Assembly (NCBI RefSeq): GCF_014243445.1 | Contig: NZ_JACLQD010000003.1 | Location: 248,001-312,000 of the forward strand | Source of the DNA: Paragemmobacter straminiformis | GTDB lineage: Bacteria; Pseudomonadota; Alphaproteobacteria; Rhodobacterales; Rhodobacteraceae | Length of the DNA: 64,000 nt | Direction: 5' to 3' | Part shown: in pieces, positions 56,648 to 64,000 of the stretch | Position numbering within the stretch: position 1 is the stretch's first letter | How the letters are laid out: each line of letters begins with the position of its first letter | Program-made: the position numbers and the translations under genes | Notes under the pieces: generated by a model | What the model saw: only the letters and a program-made list of their open reading frames with translations | The model's database searches: none | Told to the model about the DNA's origin: nothing

Positions 56648-57682
56648 ATGAAAAGCCGACAGATCGGAATAGCGCCCTTCGGGGCGACGGCAGACGGGCG
56701 TGCGGTCAGCCGTATCACGCTGGGTCATGGTGACCTGACCGTTTCAGTTCTGACCTGGGGCGCCGTTCTGCAAGGTGTCTGGCTTGCCGGCGTGCCGCGC
56801 AACCTGACGCTCGGCTCTGACCGCCTTGCCGATTACGAAGGCGACATGCGCTACCACGGTTCGCTGATCGGCCCTGTCGTCAACCGGCTGACCCATGCCA
56901 AGGCCGATATCGCAGGCCAGCCCCACAGCTTCGAGGCGAATTTCAACAACCGCCATTGCCTGCACAGCGGCACGCAGGGCACGCATCTCAAGGTCTGGAC
57001 CCTGGCCGAGGTGTCCGAGCGCAGTTGCACCCTGCGGCTCGATCTGCCCGATGGCGAAGGCGGCTTTCCCGGAAACCGCCGCGTCACCGCGCAATATACC
57101 GTGGACGACCGCGCCACCCTGCGGCTTGAGGTGACGGTCACGACCGACCGCACGACGCTCGTCAATTTTGCCAATCACAGCTACTGGAACCTTGACGGCA
57201 CCGAAAACTATGCGGGCCACAGTTTGCAGGTCAAATCCGGCCGCTACCTGCCCACCACGCCCGATTTCACCCCCACGGGCGAAATCCGCGCCACGGCTGG
57301 AACCGGGATGGACTTCAACGAAACCCGCCGCATCGCCCCCGGCTCGCCCGAATTCGACACCTGCTATTGCCTGTCGGAAACCCGCCAACCCCTGCGCGAG
57401 GTGCTGACCCTGTCGGGACAATCCGGCGTGTCGATGCGGGTGGCCACGACGGAACCCGCGGTTCAGGTCTATGACGCCCGCGATGCCCGCCGCCCCGGTG
57501 GCGGCGCTTTCGAAGGCCTTGCCATCGAGGCGCAGAACTGGCCCGACGCCCCCAACCAGCCCGGTTTCCCCTCGATCGAACTCGAACGGGGCGAGGTCTA
57601 TCGCCAAACCACGGAATGGCGCTTTTCCCTTGCCGATTTCGGCCGCATGGACGGAACCCGAACCTATGCCCGCCCGCAATAG
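56648..57682 (+). CDS. galM: Aldose 1-epimerase (GalM family)
   Basis: A 344-residue mutarotase that interconverts alpha and beta anomers of aldohexoses. Motifs are YHGSLIGPVVNRLTHAKADI, NNRHCLHSGTQG (catalytic His region), FANHSYWNLDGT (second His), the FDTCYCLSE acid region, and the Glu of GLAIEAQNWPDAPNQPGFPS. The start ATG at 56648 follows a GGTGGA site. It sits between the two RTX genes on the same strand; a functional link to them is not apparent. No sugar-uptake gene adjoins it. Confidence 0.93.
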   Translation: MKSRQIGIAPFGATADGRAVSRITLGHGDLTVSVLTWGAVLQGVWLAGVPRNLTLGSDRLADYEGDMRYHGSLIGPVVNRLTHAKADIAGQPHSFEANFNNRHCLHSGTQGTHLKVWTLAEVSERSCTLRLDLPDGEGGFPGNRRVTAQYTVDDRATLRLEVTVTTDRTTLVNFANHSYWNLDGTENYAGHSLQVKSGRYLPTTPDFTPTGEIRATAGTGMDFNETRRIAPGSPEFDTCYCLSETRQPLREVLTLSGQSGVSMRVATTEPAVQVYDARDARRPGGGAFEGLAIEAQNWPDAPNQPGFPSIELERGEVYRQTTEWRFSLADFGRMDGTRTYARPQ

Positions 57683-57691
57683 GCGGTTTTG

Positions 57692-57706
57692 TTAAGGGTT
57701 CGTTAA
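57692..57706 (+). promoter_or_regulatory. CtrA-type binding site upstream of the second RTX gene
   Basis: TTAA-N7-TTAA exactly (spacer GGGTTCG), followed by CC. This is the full CtrA consensus of alphaproteobacteria. It lies 131 bases before the second RTX start codon and 10 bases after the galM stop codon. Confidence 0.6.
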
Positions 57707-57836
57707 CCACGCCGCCTTAGGCTTGCCCCTTGGCCCAAGGGAAAATCACGGTAAGCTTTGAGCGGTTGGCATTTCATCTTGCACCCGACCCGCGGGGCGC
57801 TTTGCGCCCGCTTTCCGCATTCAGGGGGAAAGCGGC

Positions 57837-60800
57837 GTGGCGGCCACATCCGGCAATGACCTTCTGACACTCCCCTCCGGCAGCGCTGCTGGCGCGCTCG
57901 ACGGGCTGGCAGGTGACGATACCTTGCTTGGCGCCCTTGGCGGCGATGCGCTGACCGGCGGGACGGGCAACGACTCGCTGCGCGGCGATGCGGGCGACGA
58001 TACGCTTTACGGTGGTGCAGGGAATGACCGTCTCGACGCGGGCGCGGGTGCCGACAGTCTTTCCGGCGGCCTTGGCGCCGATGCGCTTGCCGCCTCGGGC
58101 TTTGGCGCGACTCTGGACGGGGGCGATGGCAACGACACGCTGACAGCCCTTGGCGGGGGCGCGCTGCTGGTCGGCGGGGCGGGCAGCGATGTTTTCGTGC
58201 TTGGCCGCAGCGGCCCCGCCACCTCGGCCGTGGTGGCGGGCTTCTCGGCAAGCGACCGCCTGCGCCTCTATCTGCCAGATCGGGCCGCGCTTGCCGTCAC
58301 CGTGCTGGCAGACCGAACAGAGCTGCACATCGGCGACATCACGGTCACGCTTGCGGGATACACCGCCCCTCTGGCCGCGGCGCAGATCGAATACGCCTTG
58401 CCCGACAGCTACGCGGGCGGCGCAGGCAACGACATCTTCTCGGGCGGCTGGGGCGACGACACCGCCACGGGCGGCGCGGGCAACGACAGGCTGAACGGCG
58501 AGGGCGACGATGACAGCCTGTCAGGCGGCGCGGGCGACGATGCGCTTTCCGGCGGCAGCGGCAACGACGCGCTGGCCGGCGACGACGGCAACGACCAACT
58601 CACCGGCGGCGAGGGTGACGACACGCTTGCAGGGGGCCTCGGCGGCGATGCGCTGCGGGGCGAGGGTGGCAGTGACAGCCTGTCAGGCGACTGGGGCAAC
58701 GATACGCTCGACGGGGGCGCGGGCGACGACAGCCTCGGCTCTGGCGTTGGCGCCGACATCTTGCGCGGCGGGGCAGGGCAAGACGCCCTGTTCGGCGGCG
58801 CGGGCAACGACAGCCTTGCCGGAGACGAGGGGCAAGACACGCTTGACGCAGGCACGGGGCAAGACACGGTCGCAGGCGGTGCGGGCGACGACACGCTCGA
58901 CGGCGGCAGCGGCAACGATGTCTTGCGGGGCGAAGATGGCAACGACAGGCTCGTCTGCGGTCCCTATGCCTACCTGCCCCCCCTGTCGGGCTATGCGATC
59001 CTCGAACGTGACGATGATCTTGCCTATGGCGGCGCGGGGGATGACACGGTCGACGGCGGCACCGGACATGACCGCCTGAACGGCGACGCGGGCAACGACC
59101 AGCTTTCGGGCGATGAGGGCGACGACCTCGTCGCGGGCGGGCTTGGCAACGACCTGCTCTTGGGCGGCAACGGCCGCGACACGCTGCGCGGCGACGAGGG
59201 CAACGACCGCCTTTTCGGCGGCGACGGGGCCGACAGTCTCGAAGGTGCCGGCGGCTCCGATCTGCTTCAGGGCGGCTTCGGGCGGGATACGGCCTTTGGC
59301 GGCGCGGGGGACGACACGCTTCTGGGCGAGGATGGCACCAGCACCTTGGGCGCCGAAGACATGCTGGCAGGCGATGGCGGCAACGACCTTGTTCACGGCG
59401 AGGCAGGGGGCGACACGCTTTTCGGCGGATCGGGGCATGACAGTCTTTACGGCGCGGACGGGTCCGACAGCCTTGCAGGCGATGCGGGCAACGACCTGCT
59501 CGACGCGGGCAACGGGCAGGATACGCTGCTGGGCGGCAGCGGTGACGACCGGTTTTCCGGCGGCATGGGGGCAGATTCGCTTTCCGGCGACGATGGCGAC
59601 GACTGGCTTTCCGACGGATATGACGACAACCGCCTTTCCGGCGGCGCGGGGCGCGACACGATCCTCGGCGCATCCTTTGCCGAAAGCCTGTTCAGTTCGG
59701 CGGCCGACACCATCTACGGCGGCGCGGGCGATGACCACGCCAACGGCGGCGAAGGCGACGACCTGATCTACGGCGATGCGGGACACGACGTTCTTGTCGG
59801 CGCGGCAGGCAACGACCTGCTTGACGGCGGGGCGGGCAACGATGCGCTTTACGGCGGTCTTGGCAATGACACGCTGACCGGCGGCGACGGCGATGACCGC
59901 CTGTCCGTGGCCTTCGGCAGTTGCGAAATCTACGGCGGCCTTGGCAACGATACCCTTGCCGCAAGCGAGGGCAGCGCGGCCCTGATCGGCGGCGCGGGGG
60001 CCGATCTGTTCCTGCTGGGGGCCGATACGGGGCAAAGCCGCACCCTCTGGGTCGAGGGCGGCACGGGCGCAGACACCTTCGTCATCGGAACCAAAGGCGC
60101 AGGCGATATCGTCCTTGCCGATTTCAACGCCGCACAGGGCGACCGGCTCGTGCTTTCCGCCGATGATCTTGCGGGCCTGTCGCCCCTTTCGCTTTTGCAG
60201 AACGCCGATCCCGCTTTTCCCGATGCCGTGTTCCTGATCGGCGACATGCGGCTTGTCCTTGCGGGCATTTCGGCCCCTGCGGCGCTGGCGCTGCTTGCTG
60301 CTGCCGGCGCAAAGGGGCTGTCCACCGCATGGGTGACAACACCCCTCGCCGGAACGGCGGCGTCCGAAACGCTTTCGACCCTTGTCGACAGCCTGCGCGG
60401 CTTTGGCTGGGGCAATGACGCGCTCGACGGTGCGGGCGGCAACGATACGCTGCGCGCGGGCCATGGCGACGATCTGCTCTCGGGCGGCACGGGCAACGAC
60501 CTGCTCGACGCGGGGGCGGGCAACGACACGCTCGACGGCGGCGCGGGCAATGACAGCCTTCTGGGCGGTGGCGACGACGATCTGGTCGCGCTGGGCGCGG
60601 GCAACGATACGGCAAGCGGCGGCGCGGGCCGCGATCTTTTCGCCGTCGACCTGACGGCGGGCGGTTTCCACCGGATCACCGATTTTGCCGCCAGTGCCGA
60701 CAGGATCGAACTGACCCTGCGCGCGGGGCTGAACTGGGACAGCCTGCTTGCCACCGCAGCGGTCAGGGCAGGCAACCTCGTGCTGGGGGACGGGCTTTCG

Positions 60801-61250
60801 TCGCTGACGCTTGTCGGCCTGACCACGCCAGTCGGCCTGACCACGCTTGCGCTGGGTCTGCGGATCGTGGCCACGGGGGGTGTCACCGCCACGGGTGGCG
60901 CGGGCAATGAAACGCTGGTCGGTCTGTCAGGGCAAAGCACGCTGATGGGCGGCGGCGGCGACGATGTGCTTCACGCCAGCGCCGAGGGCGGCAGCCTTTC
61001 AGGGGGCATGGGCGACGACACGCTTTTCGGCGGGGCAGGGGCCGACAGCTTCGTCTTTGCCGCCAATGGAAGCGAGGGCAACGATGCCGTGCATGGCTTC
61101 ACCAGCGGGGTCGACCACATCATCCTGACCCAAGGCACAGACTTTGCCATCCTCGACGACGGTGGCAATGCCTACATCACGCTGGGCAGCACATCGGTCT
61201 ATTTCTTCGACTCCGTGCCGCTGGTGTCGGACGTGATCTTCCTGCCCTAG
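57837..61250 (+). CDS. Second RTX calcium-binding protein
   Basis: A 1137-residue acidic RTX protein. RTX nonapeptide blocks are separated by non-repeat modules at about 58185-58430, 59995-60410 and 60625-60920. These match, in order, modules one to three of the giant RTX protein upstream: shared landmarks are the FA(I/L)PDS...GWGxD stretch, ADFN..QGD(K/R)LV, and the (I/V)TDF...L.L.AG.N.DSL region. The C-terminus ([21 protein letters not shown]) resembles a type I secretion end. It starts with GTG after CAGGGGGAAAG. It appears to be a shorter paralog. Its stop shares CTAG with convergent puuD. Confidence 0.88.
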   Translation: MAATSGNDLLTLPSGSAAGALDGLAGDDTLLGALGGDALTGGTGNDSLRGDAGDDTLYGGAGNDRLDAGAGADSLSGGLGADALAASGFGATLDGGDGNDTLTALGGGALLVGGAGSDVFVLGRSGPATSAVVAGFSASDRLRLYLPDRAALAVTVLADRTELHIGDITVTLAGYTAPLAAAQIEYALPDSYAGGAGNDIFSGGWGDDTATGGAGNDRLNGEGDDDSLSGGAGDDALSGGSGNDALAGDDGNDQLTGGEGDDTLAGGLGGDALRGEGGSDSLSGDWGNDTLDGGAGDDSLGSGVGADILRGGAGQDALFGGAGNDSLAGDEGQDTLDAGTGQDTVAGGAGDDTLDGGSGNDVLRGEDGNDRLVCGPYAYLPPLSGYAILERDDDLAYGGAGDDTVDGGTGHDRLNGDAGNDQLSGDEGDDLVAGGLGNDLLLGGNGRDTLRGDEGNDRLFGGDGADSLEGAGGSDLLQGGFGRDTAFGGAGDDTLLGEDGTSTLGAEDMLAGDGGNDLVHGEAGGDTLFGGSGHDSLYGADGSDSLAGDAGNDLLDAGNGQDTLLGGSGDDRFSGGMGADSLSGDDGDDWLSDGYDDNRLSGGAGRDTILGASFAESLFSSAADTIYGGAGDDHANGGEGDDLIYGDAGHDVLVGAAGNDLLDGGAGNDALYGGLGNDTLTGGDGDDRLSVAFGSCEIYGGLGNDTLAASEGSAALIGGAGADLFLLGADTGQSRTLWVEGGTGADTFVIGTKGAGDIVLADFNAAQGDRLVLSADDLAGLSPLSLLQNADPAFPDAVFLIGDMRLVLAGISAPAALALLAAAGAKGLSTAWVTTPLAGTAASETLSTLVDSLRGFGWGNDALDGAGGNDTLRAGHGDDLLSGGTGNDLLDAGAGNDTLDGGAGNDSLLGGGDDDLVALGAGNDTASGGAGRDLFAVDLTAGGFHRITDFAASADRIELTLRAGLNWDSLLATAAVRAGNLVLGDGLSSLTLVGLTTPVGLTTLALGLRIVATGGVTATGGAGNETLVGLSGQSTLMGGGGDDVLHASAEGGSLSGGMGDDTLFGGAGADSFVFAANGSEGNDAVHGFTSGVDHIILTQGTDFAILDDGGNAYITLGSTSVYFFDSVPLVSDVIFLP

Positions 61251-62479
61251 CCTTCCACCCCGCCGCGCTGCGCGTTGCGGAACCATTCGACGATGCGCGC
61301 CCGCTCGGCCGGTTCGATATAGCTCAGGTTCGCGGGGGGCATGGCATGGGTAATGCCCGCCTGCATATAGATGCGCCGCGCCTCGTGCGCGATCTGGGCG
61401 GGCGTTTCCAGCACCACATTCTTCGGCGGCCATGCCAGTCCGTCCCACCCCGGTTCGGCGGCATGGCACATCGAACAGCGCCCCTGCACGATACCCACCA
61501 CATCGTCGAACCCTTCGGCGCTGGCATAGACCAGCGCCGCGCCGTTCATCGCCGTGTCGTCCACATGCCGCATCGGCGCCGTCGACAGCCACGCGATGAC
61601 AAGGAACAGAATGACCGTCAGCCCCCAGGTCCAATGCGGATTGCCCTTGCCCGCATGGCGCGAGTTGAACCAGTGCCGGATCGTCACCCCCATCAGGAAC
61701 ACCAGCGACGCGATCAGCCAGTTCCACTCGGTCGCAAAGACCAGCGGGTAATGGTTCGACAGCATCAGGAACAGCACCGGAAGCGTCAGATAGTTGTTAT
61801 GCGTGCTGCGCTGCTTGGCGATGCGGCCATATTTCGGATCGGGCGTGCGACCCGCCTTGAGGTCCGCCACCACGATCTTCTGGTTCGGAATGATGACCAT
61901 GAACACATTGGCCGACATGATCGTCGCCGTGAACGCCCCCAGATGGATCAGCGCGGCACGGCCCGAAAAGACATGCGTATACCCCCATGCCATCGCCACC
62001 AGCACCCCGAACAGCGCCACCATCACCGCCGTCTGGTTCGCGTTCACAAAGACACGGCAGATCGTGGTATAGGCCAGCCAGCCGAACACCAGCGAGGCGA
62101 CCGAAATCGCAATCGCCTGCCACGCGGTCAATTCCATCACCGCAGGATCGATCAGGTAAAGCTCAGAGCCGAGGTAGTAGACCAGCACCAGCATGGCAAA
62201 ACCCGAAAGCCATGTGGCGTAGCTTTCCCATTTGAACCAGATCAGGTGGTCGGGCAGGCGTTCGGGGGCCACAAGGTATTTCTGGATGTGGTAGAACCCG
62301 CCGCCGTGAACCTGCCATTCCTCGCCATAGGCGCCTGCCGGCAAATCGGGCGATTTCCGCAGCCCGAGGTCCAGCGCGATGAAATAGAAGCTGGACCCGA
62401 TCCACGCGATGGCCGTGATCACATGCGTCCAGCGCGCCGCAAGCTCGACCCATTCCCACAGCACAGCCCAGTCATACAT
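61247..62479 (-). CDS. puuD: Urate hydroxylase PuuD (membrane-bound, cytochrome c domain)
   Basis: A 410-residue inner-membrane protein with eight or so hydrophobic segments ([20 protein letters not shown] and others) followed by a C-terminal periplasmic cytochrome-c-like domain with heme motif CSMCH (about residue 341) and a distal Met in [11 protein letters not shown]. This architecture is that of PuuD, which oxidises urate to 5-hydroxyisourate using its heme domain and the respiratory chain. No other purine-catabolic gene is in the window. It diverges from the LysR gene, which may regulate it. Confidence 0.93.
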   Translation of the reverse strand: MYDWAVLWEWVELAARWTHVITAIAWIGSSFYFIALDLGLRKSPDLPAGAYGEEWQVHGGGFYHIQKYLVAPERLPDHLIWFKWESYATWLSGFAMLVLVYYLGSELYLIDPAVMELTAWQAIAISVASLVFGWLAYTTICRVFVNANQTAVMVALFGVLVAMAWGYTHVFSGRAALIHLGAFTATIMSANVFMVIIPNQKIVVADLKAGRTPDPKYGRIAKQRSTHNNYLTLPVLFLMLSNHYPLVFATEWNWLIASLVFLMGVTIRHWFNSRHAGKGNPHWTWGLTVILFLVIAWLSTAPMRHVDDTAMNGAALVYASAEGFDDVVGIVQGRCSMCHAAEPGWDGLAWPPKNVVLETPAQIAHEARRIYMQAGITHAMPPANLSYIEPAERARIVEWFRNAQRGGVEG

Positions 62480-62591
62480 CGGCGCGACCCTTCATCCGTT
62501 TGCGAAAAGCTATACCCACCCCTATTCCTCTGTTAATCCTGCAAATAGCCCAACACTTTCAAAACGGGCCAGATAATAGGGGCGCGCGGGA

Positions 62592-63518
62592 TTGTCCTAC
62601 GTCAACAACATCAGAATGTTCGTCCGTGTCTACGAATTGGGCAGCATGAGTGCGGCCGCCCGCGACCAGCGCTGCTCTCCCGCCGTGGCATCGGCCCGCA
62701 TATCCGAACTTGAAAAGCACCTTGGCGTGCGGCTGTTCAACCGCACCACCCGCTCGCTGCAACCCACCGAAAACGGCCGCATCTTCTATGACGGCGCGCG
62801 CAAGGTGCTGGAAAGCATAGACGAGGCCGAAGCCGCCGTGATGGATGTCACGCAAAACCCGCGCGGCACCATCTTTGTCGCGGCCCCCCTTGGCATCGGC
62901 CGCCGCTTCATCGCGCCCCATGTGCCGCGCTTCAAGGACCTTTACCCGCAAATCGACGTCCGCCTGCGCCTTTCAGACCGCAGCATCGACGTCACCGCCG
63001 AAGGGCTGGACGTCGCCTTCCACCTTGGCCTGCTCGAGGATTCCACCCTCAAGGTCCGGCTCGTGGCCGATTGCCCCCGCGTCCTCTGCGCCGCCCCCGA
63101 CTACATCGCCCGCCGTGGCAACCCGGTCGATGGCGCGGCGCTGGTGGCCGACCGTCACGATTGTCTCAACCTGCGCTTCCCCGGCGCGAAAGAGTTCCAG
63201 TGGAACCTCCTTACCCCCGACGGCCCGCGCCGGTTCGAGATCACCGGCCCCTTCGAATCCGACGATGGCGATGTGCTGACAGGCTGGGCGCTCGACGGGC
63301 GCGGCATCGTGATGAAGCCGATCTTCGAGATTGCCGACCACCTGCGCACCGGCCGTCTGGTTCCCGTCTGCACGGCCACGCCGCCGATGGCCACCCAGCT
63401 TTCGGTCCTGTCGCAGCACCGCCGCCTCAAGGACCCCAAGGTCCGGCTTTTCACCGATTTCATGGCCGCCCATTGCCGCGATGAACTGCGCCGCGCGATG
63501 GCGGGGCTCAAGGACTAA
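62592..63518 (+). CDS. LysR-family transcriptional regulator
   Basis: A 308-residue LysR regulator. The N-terminal helix-turn-helix is FVRVYELGSMSAAARDQRCS with SELEKHLGVRLFNRTTRSLQ, and a periplasmic-binding-type effector domain follows (from about residue 90). The frame begins with TTG at 62592; the first ATG is at 62616 and would trim eight residues. It lies 112 bases from puuD on the opposite strand, the classical LysR arrangement, so urate catabolism is a plausible target. The effector is unknown. Confidence 0.92.
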   Translation: MSYVNNIRMFVRVYELGSMSAAARDQRCSPAVASARISELEKHLGVRLFNRTTRSLQPTENGRIFYDGARKVLESIDEAEAAVMDVTQNPRGTIFVAAPLGIGRRFIAPHVPRFKDLYPQIDVRLRLSDRSIDVTAEGLDVAFHLGLLEDSTLKVRLVADCPRVLCAAPDYIARRGNPVDGAALVADRHDCLNLRFPGAKEFQWNLLTPDGPRRFEITGPFESDDGDVLTGWALDGRGIVMKPIFEIADHLRTGRLVPVCTATPPMATQLSVLSQHRRLKDPKVRLFTDFMAAHCRDELRRAMAGLKD

Positions 63519-63566
63519 GATATCACTGATGGCAACCGTTACTGGTCTGGCAAACCGGAGCTTGTC

Positions 63567-63785
63567 ATGGCCAGTATCATCATCCGCAGCCTCGAAGACG
63601 ACGTGAAGCTGCGTCTCAAACAGCGCGCCGCCGCCAATCTGCGCTCGATGGAGGAAGAGGCCCGCGACATCCTGCGCGAAGCCGTGGGCGCGACCGATCC
63701 CCGCGCCGATCTTGGCCAGCAGATCCACGCGCGGTTCAAGGCGCTGGGCGGCATCTCGCTGGCCCTGCCCAAGCGGGGCAACTGA
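63567..63785 (+). CDS. FitA-like antitoxin
   Basis: A 72-residue protein with an N-terminal ribbon-helix-helix (MASIIIRSLEDDVKLRLKQR) and the MEEEARDILREAV segment typical of FitA-family antitoxins. The C-terminal part would wrap the toxin. An AGCTTGTC stretch precedes the ATG. Its stop overlaps the start of the PIN-domain gene (TGATG). It probably neutralises that toxin and represses the pair. Confidence 0.88.
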   Translation: MASIIIRSLEDDVKLRLKQRAAANLRSMEEEARDILREAVGATDPRADLGQQIHARFKALGGISLALPKRGN

Positions 63786-64000
63786 TGATCTTGCTCGATA
63801 CACCGGTCCTTGCGGCCCTGCTTCGGGCCGACCCTTCGCCCGCGCTTCTCGATTGGTTCGCGGGCCAGCCCGCCGCCAGCCTCTACGTCTCGACCGTGAC
63901 CGAGGCCGAACTCCTCACCGCCGCCACACGCCAGCCGCAGGCCAAGCGCCTTATCGCCGCCATCGACGAGATGATGGATACCGATTTTTCGGGCCGCATC
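63785..64000 (+). CDS. FitB/VapC-like PIN-domain toxin (3' truncated by the window)
   Basis: The first 72 codons of a PIN-domain ribonuclease: MILLDTPVLAALLRADPSPA with the first metal-binding Asp5, then LYVSTVTEAELLTAA with the conserved Glu, and DTDFSGRI at the window's edge. The order antitoxin-toxin and the stop/start overlap with FitA support a type II toxin-antitoxin pair. In most relatives position 6-7 is TNV; here it is TPV, so the Asn is replaced by Pro. The rest of the catalytic site lies outside the window. Confidence 0.85.
   Translation, partial: MILLDTPVLAALLRADPSPALLDWFAGQPAASLYVSTVTEAELLTAATRQPQAKRLIAAIDEMMDTDFSGRI

Overview
The window is about 64 kb of GC-rich DNA from an alphaproteobacterium, almost certainly of the Rhodobacteraceae (Rhodobacter-like). 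The evidence is the rpoE-chrR pair beside its five-gene singlet-oxygen operon, the rimP-nusA-ylxR-infB order, tight ATGA/GTGA gene overlaps, and C-rich intergenic hairpins typical of that family. No rRNA, tRNA, insertion sequence, prophage or CRISPR array was seen. No stretch above 300 bases lacks a gene once a 46-codon gene at 38187-38327 is counted.

Layout. 1-6014: a two-subunit M16 peptidase (first subunit cut by the window edge), mutL, rmuC and hutD. 6011-12058: the sigma-E/ChrR singlet-oxygen module, with rpoE-chrR on the minus strand and the amine-oxidase, DUF1365, MFS, DUF3833 and SDR operon on the plus strand. Both units have the same promoter pattern. 12047-21980: an amino-sugar (MurNAc/GlcNAc) catabolic and ABC-uptake cluster with divergent halves around a shared control region. 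22164-29615: a BapA-like surface protein followed by a complete type I secretion system (TolC-like, ABC, HlyD). 29616-31506: a double pair of 21-bp palindromes, ubiG, and a prolyl aminopeptidase with a possible leaderless promoter. 31672-32467: two unrecognised genes, one for a tail-anchored protein. 32471-38146: the rimP-nusA-ylxR-infB translation operon with an attenuator-like leader. 38187-41110: a conserved tiny protein, mutT, argJ and a parvulin on the minus strand. 41298-47328: secA, two envelope proteins and radC. 47413-50528: zinc uptake znuBC-zur and divergent znuA with Zur boxes. 50729-61250: two large RTX proteins flanking an aldose epimerase. 61247-64000: puuD, a LysR regulator and a FitAB-type toxin-antitoxin cut by the window edge.

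Working together: the amino-sugar cluster forms a PTS-independent route from imported MurNAc/GlcNAc to fructose-6-phosphate. The secretion system plausibly exports the adjacent BapA-like protein and perhaps the two RTX proteins, which have secretion-type C-termini but no transporter of their own nearby. The most unusual material is the pair of co-linear RTX paralogs with capping-like modules repeated inside the RTX array, the 9-3-9 palindrome array, the mirrored sigma-E promoters that force a new RpoE start, and the 11-bp-phased repeats in the amino-sugar control region.
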